Shown here piece after piece: positions 19,022 through 27,193 of a DNA stretch of 64,000 nt. This DNA comes from Bacteroidales bacterium. GTDB taxonomy: Bacteria; Bacteroidota; Bacteroidia; Bacteroidales; UBA932. A model generated the notes under the pieces. It worked only from the letters and a program-made list of their open reading frames with translations. It had not been told where the DNA came from and ran no database searches. How positions within the stretch are numbered: position 1 is the stretch's first letter; each line of letters begins with the position of its first letter. Both the position numbers and the translations under genes were made by a program. The stretch covers positions 1-64,000 of the forward strand of contig JAFXNQ010000049.1 of assembly GCA_017529425.1 (NCBI GenBank), in the 5' to 3' direction.

Positions 19022-19889
19022 CAATCTCGATAGCGCCTTCGGGCGCTATTTTTTTTATCAGGCCGGCGAGCACCGTACCGGGGCCCACCTCGGTAAAAGA
19101 GGTAGCGCCGTCGGCAATCATATTCTCCACGGTCTGTGCCCAGCGGACCGGGCTGGTAAGCTGCTTCAACAGGTTACTTTTGATTTGTTCAGGATCAGTT
19201 GCCGGCAGGGCATCTACGTTCTGATATACAGGACATAACGGTGTCTTGAAAGCGGTATCCTCAATCGCCTTTGCCAGACGTTCCGCAGCCGGAGCCATCA
19301 GCGGAGAGTGGAATGCCCCGCCCACAGGGATCTTAAGCGCGCGTTTGGCACCCGCCTCCTTGAGGGCAGCGCAGGCACGGTCGATAGCGTCATTCTCCCC
19401 GGAAATCACCAGCTGCCCCGGACTGTTGTAGTTTGCAGGGACCACTACCCCGTCTATGCCGGCGCAGATATCCTCGATAGTCTTGAAATCCATGCCCAGC
19501 ACAGCCGCCATGGTTCCGGGGACCGCTTCGCACGCCTTCTGCATGGCATCTGCACGCACCGCCACAAGCCGCAGTGCATCCTCAAACTCCAGGGCGCCCG
19601 CCGCAACAAGGGCAGAAAACTCGCCGAGCGAATGGCCGGCAGTCATCTCCGGCTTGAAATCTTCCATACACAGCGCCGTTATCACAGAATGCAGGAAAAC
19701 CGCAGGCTGAGTCACAGCCGTCGCACGCAAATCCTCCGCACTGCCGGAAAACATTATGGCACTGATGTCAAAACCAAGTATTTCGCTTGCGCGGGAGAAC
19801 AACTCCCTTGCCCTGCCGTTGGACTCGTATAACTCCTTGCCCATTCCCGGGAACTGCGAACCCTGGCCGGGGAATACGTATGCTCTCAT
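19008..19889 (-). CDS. fabD: Malonyl-CoA:ACP transacylase
   Basis: The 293-residue protein loads malonyl groups onto acyl carrier protein for fatty acid synthesis. It starts with FPGQGSQFPGMGKEL (6-20), the oxyanion-hole glutamine region, has the active-site Ser87 in TAGHSLGEFSALV and the catalytic His194 in GGAFHSPLM, and ends with FTEVGPGTVLAGLIKKI. Length and motifs are standard. It stands alone in the minus direction beside a divergent tRNA-Arg gene; other fab genes are not adjacent, although fabG is about 8 kb away. Confidence 0.97.
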   Translation of the reverse strand: MRAYVFPGQGSQFPGMGKELYESNGRARELFSRASEILGFDISAIMFSGSAEDLRATAVTQPAVFLHSVITALCMEDFKPEMTAGHSLGEFSALVAAGALEFEDALRLVAVRADAMQKACEAVPGTMAAVLGMDFKTIEDICAGIDGVVVPANYNSPGQLVISGENDAIDRACAALKEAGAKRALKIPVGGAFHSPLMAPAAERLAKAIEDTAFKTPLCPVYQNVDALPATDPEQIKSNLLKQLTSPVRWAQTVENMIADGATSFTEVGPGTVLAGLIKKIAPEGAIEIESVG

Positions 19890-19913
19890 TTCTACAAATA
19901 TTGATTAGAAGTG

Positions 19914-19921
19914 TAAAGATA
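19914..19921 (-). promoter_or_regulatory. Putative -7-like element of fabD
   Basis: Reads TATCTTTA on the minus strand (last base differs from TAnnTTTG), 24 bp before the fabD ATG. Confidence 0.35.
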
Positions 19922-19934
19922 GATATTTTTGTTG

Positions 19935-19942
19935 TACTTTTG
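19935..19942 (+). promoter_or_regulatory. -7 element of tRNA-Arg(CCG)
   Basis: TACTTTTG matches TAnnTTTG, 19 bp before the mature tRNA 5' end. Confidence 0.55.
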
Positions 19943-19961
19943 CATTGCCAAAAGCATACCG

Positions 19962-20033
19962 GCCTCCGTAGTTTAATGGATAGAATTGAAGATTCCGGTT
20001 CTTTAGGTTGGGGTTCGATTCCCCACGGAGGTA
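19962..20033 (+). tRNA. tRNA-Arg(CCG)
   Basis: The cloverleaf folds fully: acceptor GCCTCCG/CGGAGGT (G-T at position 1-72), D arm, anticodon stem GAAGA/TCTTT around loop TTCCGGT with anticodon CCG at 19995-19997, 4-nt variable loop AGGT, and T arm TGGGG/CCCCA around TTCGATT. Discriminator is A. CCA is not encoded. It reads CGG codons. A long hairpin follows at once. Confidence 0.93.
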
Positions 20034-20068
20034 CAAGAAGAGCATCCTGACGGATGCTCTTCTTGTAC
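20031..20068 (+). terminator. Long hairpin abutting tRNA-Arg(CCG)
   Basis: GTACAAGAAGAGCATCC and GGATGCTCTTCTTGTAC form a perfect 17-bp stem with loop TGAC, beginning inside the tRNA 3' end. It has no long T-tract but includes CTTCTT in its right arm. The right arm is repeated in the tandem array that follows. Confidence 0.6.
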
Positions 20069-20334
20069 GTTTATATACTAGGGGGCTCTGCCCCCTAAGA
20101 CCCCCGCGGCGCAAGGCGCCGAGCCGCTATCGCGGCTGTGCCCCGAACGGGTGCTTTTCTTGTACGTCTATATACCAGGGGGCTCTGCCCCCTAACACCC
20201 CCGCGGCGCAACGCGCCGAGCCGCTATTGCGGCTGTGCCCCGAACGGGTGCTCTTCTTGTACGTCTATATACCAGGGGGCTCTGCTCCCTAACACCCCCG
20301 CGGCGCAACGCGCCGGCCGCTATTGCGGCTGTGC
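20052..20334 (+). repeat. Tandem array of a 97-bp palindrome-rich repeat (2 full + 1 partial copy)
   Basis: Units begin with GTACGT at 20065, 20162 and 20259, exactly 97 bp apart; the third breaks off near 20334. A short copy of the unit's end (GGATGCTCTTCTT) is the right arm of the tRNA hairpin just before. Each unit holds several small hairpins: AGGGGGC/GCCCCCT, GGCGC/GCGCC, AGCCGC/GCGGCT and CCCG/CGGG, joined by TATATAC. Copies differ at a few positions. Open frames across the array are not coding, because 97 is not a multiple of 3 and the frames shift between units. The third copy runs into the 3' end of the metallophosphoesterase gene. Confidence 0.9.
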
Positions 20335-21318
20335 AAGACTCCCCATCCCGGGATAAAGGTAGAACTCCTGTTCCTTGCGACCGTCTGCCAGGCGGATCCA
20401 CGTGCGGAATCCCGGCTGTCCGTCGGTAAATTCAAATACGCGGGCTCCGCTGGGTTGCAGGTCATTGTAGATGTTGTCAAATGAGCCATACCTTCCGTAC
20501 ATAAAGAAAAAGTCCTGCCAATATACCACGAAGTCGTTGTTGTGGTCGTGTCCAGTGCTGATGGCCTGCACGTCTCCCCTCTCACGCATAGCCAGATAGA
20601 GGCCAGAGTTGAATAGCGGCGAACAGGGCGCTTCCCCTTGGTTCCCGCTATAGAAGCCGGGCTGTTTGGCAGTTTCCTTGAGCGCTTCGTTGATTTCCGG
20701 CAGCGGAATATGGAAGAAAGCCACTGACGGCACAGGCTCCCCTCCGTTGTTTATTGTATAATAATCACTGGCTTTACGATACCAGTCAATCTGATCTTCG
20801 TGGATGTAGCCCCAGCTGTTGATATCGGCGACATCGTCCCGGTTCCCGCTGTCAAAAAGATAAAACACGCGGTCCAGCCCGTTTTGTCCGCTCAGCGTAA
20901 GGATGTTGTTTTTGGCTTTGTTGACGCATCCGTCCATACCGCTGATAAGGTCGAGCAGCTGCTGTCTGTTCAAATCAAATTCTCCGTCGTGGTTGCCGAG
21001 CGTAACGGCAAAGGGGATCCCTTTACCGGCAAGGATGTCAAATACCAGATGGGCCGCCTCGGCAGCCGGTTTCCCATAGACAATGTCTCCGGTATGGATT
21101 ACAAAATCTGGCTTCTCCCTCTCCAGCACTGCTTCCAGATTCTTCAGGGTTATTTCTGAGCCTGAATTGCCGGGGATGACGTGAGTGTCGGTAATCTGGA
21201 CAATCTTGAATTTGCCGTCGTCGTTGTACTGCAGGCGGGCGGCGGGTGTCACCTGGTTGCAGGCGGAAAGGAAAGACAACAGGATAATGATACAAAAAGG
21301 AGAGCCGGACTTATTCAT
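20320..21318 (-). CDS. Lipoprotein metallophosphoesterase
   Basis: The 332-residue protein has a lipobox ending in Cys20 and a calcineurin-like phosphoesterase domain: DTH (44-46), GDIVYGK (77-83), GNHDGEF (108-114) and a late GHDHNND that completes the two-metal site. It is expected in the periplasm, hydrolysing a phosphomonoester or diester; the PPX1/YkuE-like substrate is unknown. The start at 21318 is chosen at the signal peptide; an ATG at 21339 would overlap the upstream gene. The last residues (AQPQ) and the stop codon are encoded by the partial third copy of the 97-bp repeat, so the native C-terminus may have been altered. It follows the EamA transporter by 7 bp. Confidence 0.85.
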   Translation of the reverse strand: MNKSGSPFCIIILLSFLSACNQVTPAARLQYNDDGKFKIVQITDTHVIPGNSGSEITLKNLEAVLEREKPDFVIHTGDIVYGKPAAEAAHLVFDILAGKGIPFAVTLGNHDGEFDLNRQQLLDLISGMDGCVNKAKNNILTLSGQNGLDRVFYLFDSGNRDDVADINSWGYIHEDQIDWYRKASDYYTINNGGEPVPSVAFFHIPLPEINEALKETAKQPGFYSGNQGEAPCSPLFNSGLYLAMRERGDVQAISTGHDHNNDFVVYWQDFFFMYGRYGSFDNIYNDLQPSGARVFEFTDGQPGFRTWIRLADGRKEQEFYLYPGMGSLAQPQ

Positions 21319-21325
21319 AACGATA

Positions 21326-22192
21326 TCATTTTGATCCAAGATACAGAAGAATCATACTTGCAAGAAGGAGAATCAGATCAAATAATTTGGATTTGATATT
21401 CTTCTCCTTGAGCATAAACGCACCGATGGCAAAACTTACCAGGACACTGCCGCGACGGATCATCGAGACTACTGCGATGAGGGCGTCTGGCTGGGAAAGG
21501 GCCTTCATATACAGGAAATCCGCCCCGCACAGGAATATGCTGATAAGCGGTATAGACCAACGCCAATGGAATGGTGTGGTATGTTTTCTGTTCGGCCACC
21601 AGAAGAAGGCTGCCATCACAGACATCATCAGCGCCTGATAAAAAGAGTACCAGCTGAGCACCTGCATCCTTTCCAGCCCCAAACGTGACGGGGACAGCAG
21701 GAACTTGTCGTAAAGGCCGCTGGCCGCACCTGCCAGGACCGCAAAAATAAGGCATACTATCCACTTGTTCCCCCGCTCATACCCTTCCGATATGCCCGCC
21801 AGACGCATAAGCATATATGCGACTATAGCCATCACAACGCCCGCCCACTGCAATAAATTCAATCTCTCGTCAAAAAGGAATATCGCGCCGACAAAGACGA
21901 GTATCGGCCGGGTGGCATTTACAGGGCCTACAAGTGTCAGCGGCAGATTTTTCATAGCGACATAGCCGGCCAGCCAGGACGACAACACAAGGACGCTCTT
22001 GCCAAGGATGTATTTCTGCACGTCCCAACTGCCAAAACCCGTCATCACCAACCACGGCGAAAATATTATGGTACAAAGGAGCGTATTAAACAGAAGGACA
22101 GGTATCACTGCATTGTCCTTCAGGGATATCTTCTTGAAAGAGTCATAGCCGCCAAGCAGGCAGGCGGAGCCAAAAGCCAGAATGTACCACAT
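21326..22192 (-). CDS. EamA/DMT-family transporter
   Basis: A 288-residue membrane protein with ten hydrophobic segments arranged as two five-TM repeats, the layout of drug/metabolite transporters. The end of the first repeat, NATRPILVFVGAIFLFDERLNLLQWAGVVM, and the end of the second, MIRRGSVLVSFAIGAFMLKEKN, match the EamA signature around a Glu/Lys-rich turn. Substrate is unknown. It heads a two-gene operon with the metallophosphoesterase. The promoter is a near-perfect Bacteroidota promoter with the -7 box only 7 bp from the ATG. Confidence 0.88.
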   Translation of the reverse strand: MWYILAFGSACLLGGYDSFKKISLKDNAVIPVLLFNTLLCTIIFSPWLVMTGFGSWDVQKYILGKSVLVLSSWLAGYVAMKNLPLTLVGPVNATRPILVFVGAIFLFDERLNLLQWAGVVMAIVAYMLMRLAGISEGYERGNKWIVCLIFAVLAGAASGLYDKFLLSPSRLGLERMQVLSWYSFYQALMMSVMAAFFWWPNRKHTTPFHWRWSIPLISIFLCGADFLYMKALSQPDALIAVVSMIRRGSVLVSFAIGAFMLKEKNIKSKLFDLILLLASMILLYLGSK

Positions 22193-22199
22193 CGGGAGG

Positions 22200-22231
22200 C
22201 AAAGATAGCATTAATAGCCACTTCTCACAAA
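22200..22231 (-). promoter_or_regulatory. Promoter of the EamA-metallophosphoesterase operon
   Basis: On the minus strand TTTG (22231-22228), 20 bp spacer, TATCTTTG (22207-22200), then 7 bp to the ATG at 22192. The transcript would have little or no leader. Confidence 0.75.
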
Positions 22232-22388
22232 ATAGCGTCAGAAGCATCCGTCTGCAAAGGGTGCGATTGTCTGTCAGGCTCAATATGAACCCGACTTTAC
22301 CATAAAATTTCTGGGGATTCCGATAACAGGTACTCCTTAAGAAATGGAGTTAAAACTAAAAAATAAAGGATTTGTGGACGGCGCTGAT

Positions 22389-23633
22389 TTAATCCAGCTT
22401 GAATATCAGGCAGTCGCCAGGCGCGACGGTATAGTTCTGATGGCCTTTGGCGACTTTTTCCCAGGAGCCGTCCGTCTTGCTCAAGAGCACTTTCTTGTTG
22501 AAGTCAAGTTCAACATTTGTGGCGCTCTCCATTGTATGGGAGACTATCATAAGGTAGCTGTGGCCGGCATTGGTGAAGTAGGATATCAGTGCCTGGATGT
22601 CAGTGCCGAGGTGCGCCACTTGCTCGGGAAGGATATCTTCTGAGAACATCAGGTCGTCGCAGCCGATAGGAGCTTCATCGCCGGTGTAGCGGAACCATTT
22701 GACATCGTCGCCCAGGAATATGTATGCGCGGTTGTTCAGTTCTGCGTTGGCCTCTTTCAGGAAGTCGTACATCTCGGTGTAGCTGCCGTCCCTGCGCAGA
22801 GGTCCGTCATTGCCCGGTTCTGGTTCGGCCTGGTAAGTGTAATATTCCAGCACCTGAGCGCCGTGGGCAAGGTTGGTGTAGTGCTGCAGCTTGATGGCTG
22901 CTGTGGAAGGATATGACTGGAGCAGGAAGATGGAGCTTGCCGCGAATGCCCAGAAGGGAAGGTCAGCCTCTTTGCAGACCTCGGCTATGTTGCGCATCTG
23001 GCGTCCCCACTGCCACTTTATATGATAATTCTCGTGCAGCAGAGGATATATATCAAATGAAATGTAATCCGGCTCGGCTTCTTTGATGTAGCGGTGCAGA
23101 TAATCCAGGTAGTTGCTGGTGCCAAGAGCTTTCATGGCCGCCACGGTGTCGTCTTCGCAATCAGCCTGGGTGCCTATTTCAGGGAAAAGATTCACATAGA
23201 ACTTGTGAGTGCTGTCTATACGGGAGACATATTCGCGCACTTCTTTTACCTTATGGAACCATTGTGCCGAGGGCTCGTCCACAATCATATAGCCCCAGAG
23301 GGCGGGGTGGTCCTTGACTGCCATTATGAGGGTGTCGAGCCTCGCGTCGATGGGCGAGTAGAACCAGCTGTCCAGTCCCACGCATATCTTTACATTTGTT
23401 TCTTTTGCGGCATCCAGAACCTTGAGGTTCTCTTCTATGCTGCCGTAACTCATATATGATATTGTGATGCCGGCATCGGCCATTTTCTGGAAGTTCTCCG
23501 GCGTGGCGAGTTCCGAAAGTATGCTGTAGTAAGCAAAAATGTCAAAATGGGATTTTTCTTTTGGAACTGCTGTGCTTTCGCAGCCAGCAAGGACCGTGCA
23601 GCAGAGTGCCGCAAGTGCAAGGAATCGTTTCAT
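22389..23633 (-). CDS. Lipoprotein with glycoside hydrolase-like TIM barrel
   Basis: The 414-residue product has a lipobox with Cys18 (MKRFLALAALCCTVLAGC). The body alternates as a beta/alpha barrel: FDIFAYYSI, ITISYMSYG, VKICVGLDSWF, LWGYMIVDEPSAQWF (candidate acid/base Glu in a DEP motif at the end of a strand), PDYISFDIYPLL, LPFWAFAASS and VLEYYTYQAEPE, followed by a small beta domain. This is the appearance of a clan GH-A-like enzyme (GH42-type fold), but I cannot name a family. It is a single gene with its own promoter, far from other carbohydrate genes. The start at 23633 is set by the signal peptide. Confidence 0.6.
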   Translation of the reverse strand: MKRFLALAALCCTVLAGCESTAVPKEKSHFDIFAYYSILSELATPENFQKMADAGITISYMSYGSIEENLKVLDAAKETNVKICVGLDSWFYSPIDARLDTLIMAVKDHPALWGYMIVDEPSAQWFHKVKEVREYVSRIDSTHKFYVNLFPEIGTQADCEDDTVAAMKALGTSNYLDYLHRYIKEAEPDYISFDIYPLLHENYHIKWQWGRQMRNIAEVCKEADLPFWAFAASSIFLLQSYPSTAAIKLQHYTNLAHGAQVLEYYTYQAEPEPGNDGPLRRDGSYTEMYDFLKEANAELNNRAYIFLGDDVKWFRYTGDEAPIGCDDLMFSEDILPEQVAHLGTDIQALISYFTNAGHSYLMIVSHTMESATNVELDFNKKVLLSKTDGSWEKVAKGHQNYTVAPGDCLIFKLD

Positions 23634-23653
23634 CGTGTAAAGATTTGGTAACG

Positions 23654-23684
23654 CGAAATTAGCGCAAATAGCCGATATTGTCAA
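23654..23684 (-). promoter_or_regulatory. Putative promoter of the TIM-barrel lipoprotein
   Basis: On the minus strand TTGA (23684-23681), 19 bp, TAATTTCG (23661-23654), then 20 bp to the ATG. Both boxes differ by one or two bases from consensus. Confidence 0.4.
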
Positions 23685-23749
23685 TTTGTGTTATAATGCT
23701 GATAATTGATTTATGTCAACGCCAACGGCGAGTCTAATAAGAGGTTCCC

Positions 23750-23823
23750 CTACCACGTTGGGGTTCAAACCCAAAACCTCTTGATCCGTAGTCAAGTGCT
23801 CTATTCAGTTGAGCTACGCGGCC
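23750..23823 (-). tRNA. tRNA-Arg(ACG)
   Basis: On the minus strand: acceptor GGCCGCG, TA, D arm GCTC/GAGC, anticodon stem CTTGA/TCAAG around CTACGGA (anticodon ACG, decoded as ICG for CGU/CGC/CGA), variable AGGTT, T arm TTGGG/CCCAA around TTTGAAC, then CGTGGTA. Six acceptor pairs form; the first (G1:A72) does not, and the exact 3' end is uncertain by one base. CCA is not encoded. It lies 18 bp downstream of rplS and is probably cotranscribed. Confidence 0.88.
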
Positions 23824-23841
23824 GTTGTTAAAAGCACAATG

Positions 23842-24216
23842 CTACTCTGCGTCTTTTGCAGGAGCGTTGTACTTTTTCTCTTTGATGCGGGCTTTCTTGC
23901 CGGTGAGGTTACGGAGGTAGAATATGCGCGCGCGACGTACTTTACCAACCTTGTTAACCTCTATAGAGTCAATGAACGGAGATGCGAGCGGGAAAATCCT
24001 CTCTACGCCTACGCCATTGGATATTTTGCGGACAGTGAAAGTCTGAGTCATACCTGCACCGCGACGCTGAATGACTACGCCACGGAACTTCTGCTGACGC
24101 TCTTTGTTCTCCTCCTTGATGATGTAAGTGACGGTTACGGTGTCACCTGCCTTGAAGTTGGGGAACTCCTTAGGCTCTTGTGCCAATGCGTCCTGTGCTA
24201 CTTTAAGTAAATCCAT
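23842..24216 (-). CDS. rplS: 50S ribosomal protein L19
   Basis: A 124-residue large-subunit protein located at the 30S-50S interface. [35 protein letters not shown] and [17 protein letters not shown] are diagnostic in their layout, and [22 protein letters not shown] closes the conserved part. It has the best promoter in the window with a leader of about 65 nt, and tRNA-Arg(ACG) follows directly. trmD and rpsP, its partners in many bacteria, are not adjacent. Confidence 0.98.
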   Translation of the reverse strand: MDLLKVAQDALAQEPKEFPNFKAGDTVTVTYIIKEENKERQQKFRGVVIQRRGAGMTQTFTVRKISNGVGVERIFPLASPFIDSIEVNKVGKVRRARIFYLRNLTGKKARIKEKKYNAPAKDAE

Positions 24217-24287
24217 TTCTTCTTAATTTATTGCAACATTGCGGCTTGAAAGCCATTCTCACAAGAGGTTGCTCTATTTTGGGACTG

Positions 24288-24318
24288 CAAAGATAGAAAT
24301 AATTTTTATTACGCCAAA
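24288..24318 (-). promoter_or_regulatory. Consensus promoter of rplS
   Basis: On the minus strand TTTG (24318-24315), exactly 19 bp, TATCTTTG (24295-24288): a perfect Bacteroidota sigma-70-type promoter. The leader to the ATG at 24216 holds a small GGCTT/AAGCC hairpin (24242-24253). Confidence 0.85.
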
Positions 24319-24340
24319 TCTGAACGCAAATTTTTTGCAG

Positions 24341-26020
24341 CTAATAGATTACCTTAAACTCTACAGAAGAGGTGTTGCCGCAATAGTCCGTTGCCGATAC
24401 ATATACCGTATGGCGCCCTCCTGTGCGATGCCTCTCGTCCGGATAGACCTGGATACGGCCACCCACATACTGCGACAGGATCCACTCCCCGTCCATCTGG
24501 ACATCAAACTGATCTACCCCGGTGCCGGAATCCGCCGCCTCAATAGAGAAGCGGCCGCTGGCTGGGAGCGAAGCTCCGTCCTGCACCCTTGGGGACAGAA
24601 TCGGCGCGGCGTTATCCACCGCAACGAAATATGTTCCGAAACGGCAGGAGGTCTGCAACCCGCCATCCATGGCGGTGTTGCCCGCATAATATAGTCCGCC
24701 TTTCTTATCGACGCCGGCGATGTAGGCCTTGTCTTTCAAATCGTCCGGGACCTGGGAGGTATCCAGACGCAGCCGCAGGCGCTTCTGCAGATGCATATCC
24801 TCATTTCCGATACGCCAGGTATCGGAATAGCGTCCTGTTGCGGGAGAGGGCTTTGCCACCCTTTCGCAAGCGATATAAGCCGATGCATTCAGCGACGCCG
24901 GCTCAATCATCATTGTCATGCCGCCCTGGGAATAGATTGTAGGGGCATACCACAGCGCCGCCACCTTGCCAATCGTGTCGGAGGGTTCGTAAACCAGCAT
25001 AGAGGCGTCACGTTTCACCTGGAAAGAGCAACTGCTGGCGTTACCGAAACAGTCCGCCACAACAATCTTGAGTGCGTGTACCGCATCGTCCTCAAGAGTT
25101 ATTATGCCGTCGTCCACGGCATCTATCTTATAAAGGAGGCCGTTATTGGGGGTGCACCACGTCTTGATGAGGTCATGCCCGCTCTCGCCTTGTTGAACCA
25201 GGCATGCATAGTAGCGACCTTCGCTGTAGGGAACGTCACCGACCTTGAAATCGAACACTTTCTCTGAATCGAGATATACCCGGTAGCGTTCCACGGCCAT
25301 CTTGCCGGAGGCATCGTCCAGACGGTCGGTGGCATCTATCGCCACATAGAACTTGCCGCTGACCGACACCGTCCCTTTGTACTTTTCCGGGGAGGTGATA
25401 ATACCCAGCCTGCGAACCATGGGAATAGCAGTCGAATCCTCAAAAGCGTAGAACCCTACCCTGCTGATTACCGGGGGCTTGGTATCTTTAATCGAATAGG
25501 TGCCGTCTGCGAGATAATTCACGGGGAGATTGTCACCGTCCTTGCGTATCTCCATATGCAGGTGCGGGCCGCCGGAAGAACCGGTGTTGCCCGACCAGCC
25601 GAAAACCTCTCCCTTATCCAGCGGGAAACGTGACGGTTCAGGCTCAAAAACAACCTTGTAACGCTTCTGGCGGTACTGCTCTTCCTTCACCGCTGCGGCG
25701 ATATCGCTGCGGAAGCGCTCCATGTGGCCGTAAACCGACATCGTACCGTCGGGATGCTGGATATAAACGGCATTGCCATAACCGGTTGGAGATACAGATA
25801 CGCGGCATACATACCCCTCTTTTATGGCATGCAAAGGAACCCCTGAATGACCGCCTGTACGCCAGTCCAGACCGGCGTGGAAATGATTGCGGCGGAGTTC
25901 TCCGTATGTACTGGAAAGGGAAGCCGGCTGCAAATCCATAGGCCAGCCATAGCCATACCTCTGCGCTGAGGCGACAACGCAGAGAAACAACAGCGACAAG
26001 ATTGAGAGCAGTCGCTTCAT
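24341..26020 (-). CDS. M23-family metallopeptidase
   Basis: The 559-residue protein has a signal peptide ending ...LCVVASAQ and an N-terminal LytM/M23 domain: HFHAGLD (zinc ligands His48 and Asp52), YGHMERF, and GGPHLHMEIR (His153, His155). Residues beyond about 200 form beta-sandwich-like repeats without a recognised name. Such enzymes cut peptidoglycan cross-links in the periplasm. The ATG is 3 bp downstream of the dnaJ stop codon, so it is the third gene of a grpE-dnaJ-M23 operon, an odd pairing of cytoplasmic chaperones with an envelope hydrolase. Confidence 0.88.
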   Translation of the reverse strand: MKRLLSILSLLFLCVVASAQRYGYGWPMDLQPASLSSTYGELRRNHFHAGLDWRTGGHSGVPLHAIKEGYVCRVSVSPTGYGNAVYIQHPDGTMSVYGHMERFRSDIAAAVKEEQYRQKRYKVVFEPEPSRFPLDKGEVFGWSGNTGSSGGPHLHMEIRKDGDNLPVNYLADGTYSIKDTKPPVISRVGFYAFEDSTAIPMVRRLGIITSPEKYKGTVSVSGKFYVAIDATDRLDDASGKMAVERYRVYLDSEKVFDFKVGDVPYSEGRYYACLVQQGESGHDLIKTWCTPNNGLLYKIDAVDDGIITLEDDAVHALKIVVADCFGNASSCSFQVKRDASMLVYEPSDTIGKVAALWYAPTIYSQGGMTMMIEPASLNASAYIACERVAKPSPATGRYSDTWRIGNEDMHLQKRLRLRLDTSQVPDDLKDKAYIAGVDKKGGLYYAGNTAMDGGLQTSCRFGTYFVAVDNAAPILSPRVQDGASLPASGRFSIEAADSGTGVDQFDVQMDGEWILSQYVGGRIQVYPDERHRTGGRHTVYVSATDYCGNTSSVEFKVIY

Positions 26021-26023
26021 ACT

Positions 26024-27181
26024 TTATTTGAACATATTGCGGATGCGGTTAAAGAAACTCTTCTCATCCTGGGTGGGTTTTGCCTTGAAATTCTCGCTCT
26101 GTCCGAGCTTCTCCACCATCGCACGCTCTTCCTTGGAGACCTTCTTGGGAATCCAGACCTGAACAATCACCAGCAAGTCGCCGGTGCCATAGCCATTTAC
26201 ATCGGGGACACCCTTGCCGCGCAGACGCAGGGTCTTGCCGGGCTGCGTGCCGGGCTCTATCTTGATCTTGAGCATTCCGTCCACCGACGGTATCTGGGCC
26301 TCGCAACCGTTAATGGCATCTGCTACAGATATGAACAGAGAGTATATCAGATCGTTGCCGTCACGCTCCAGTTCGGGGTCCCGCTCCTCCTCTATCACTA
26401 CCAGCAGGTTGCCGTTCACGCCGCCCGCTTTGGCCGCGTTGCCCTTGCCCTGGATTGTAAGCTGCATACCTTCCGCCACTCCCGCAGGAATCTTGAAGGT
26501 GATCTCCTCCGCCTTTTTAACAAGGCCGCTGCCACTGCACTTGCGGCAGGGGTTGGTGATAATCTTGCCCTCTCCGCCGCACCGCGGACAGGGAGATGTG
26601 GTCTGCATCGCCCCCAGGATGGTCTTCTGCACGCGGGTCACCATACCTGTGCCGTTGCAGTCGGGACAGGTCTTGATGTCTGCCTCGCTTGCCGCACCGC
26701 GCCCGTGACAGTCGGGGCACTGAACCATCTTATTGATTTTCACGGTTTTCTCAACGCCGTGAACAATATCCTTGAGCGGAAGTTTTACGCGGATACGAAT
26801 GTCGCTGCCGCGTGGCACGCGACGGGCAGAAGAGCGGCCTCCTCCAAAGCCGAAGCCAGAGAAAGCGCCGCCGAAGGCATCGCCAAAGATGTCGCCAAAC
26901 TGCGAGAAGATATCTTCCATCGAGAATCCACCTGCACCGCCACCTGCAGCCCCGTTTACACCGGCATGGCCGTAGCGGTCGTAACGGGCACGCTTCTCTG
27001 CATTACCCAGGACATCATAAGCCTCGGCCGCCTCTTTGAACTTCTCTTCGGCATCCTTGTCGCCGGGGTTCTTGTCGGGGTGATACTGGATGGCCTTCTT
27101 GCGGTAGGCCTTCTTTATCTCCTCTTCCGTGGCGTTGCGCTCCACGCCCAACACCTCATAGTAATCTCTTTTTTCTGCCAT
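26024..27181 (-). CDS. dnaJ: Chaperone DnaJ
   Basis: A 385-residue type I DnaJ co-chaperone that stimulates DnaK ATPase activity and delivers clients. Visible parts: J domain with HPD (34-36), Gly/Phe-rich region with [21 protein letters not shown], four zinc-binding repeats ([32 protein letters not shown]), and the C-terminal substrate domain. The start is the ATG at 27181, with an AGGAGG site 8 bp upstream; an alternative TTG lies two codons before. grpE is directly upstream; dnaK is not in the window. Confidence 0.98.
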   Translation of the reverse strand: MAEKRDYYEVLGVERNATEEEIKKAYRKKAIQYHPDKNPGDKDAEEKFKEAAEAYDVLGNAEKRARYDRYGHAGVNGAAGGGAGGFSMEDIFSQFGDIFGDAFGGAFSGFGFGGGRSSARRVPRGSDIRIRVKLPLKDIVHGVEKTVKINKMVQCPDCHGRGAASEADIKTCPDCNGTGMVTRVQKTILGAMQTTSPCPRCGGEGKIITNPCRKCSGSGLVKKAEEITFKIPAGVAEGMQLTIQGKGNAAKAGGVNGNLLVVIEEERDPELERDGNDLIYSLFISVADAINGCEAQIPSVDGMLKIKIEPGTQPGKTLRLRGKGVPDVNGYGTGDLLVIVQVWIPKKVSKEERAMVEKLGQSENFKAKPTQDEKSFFNRIRNMFK

Positions 27182-27193
27182 AGTCAAGCCCTC

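Noticed and set aside
20052-20334. CRISPR array
   Set aside because: Units are contiguous at 97 bp without unique spacers, and no cas gene is nearby.
20008-20429. Short overlapping frames with repeated peptides in the 97-bp array
   Set aside because: The unit length is not divisible by three, so the frame changes from copy to copy; peptides are by-products of the DNA repeat.
22193-22388. Extra gene or riboswitch in the 196-bp gap before the EamA gene
   Set aside because: Apart from the promoter at 22200-22231 and a weak 5-bp hairpin (ACTCC/GGAGT), I see no coding frame or conserved RNA structure.
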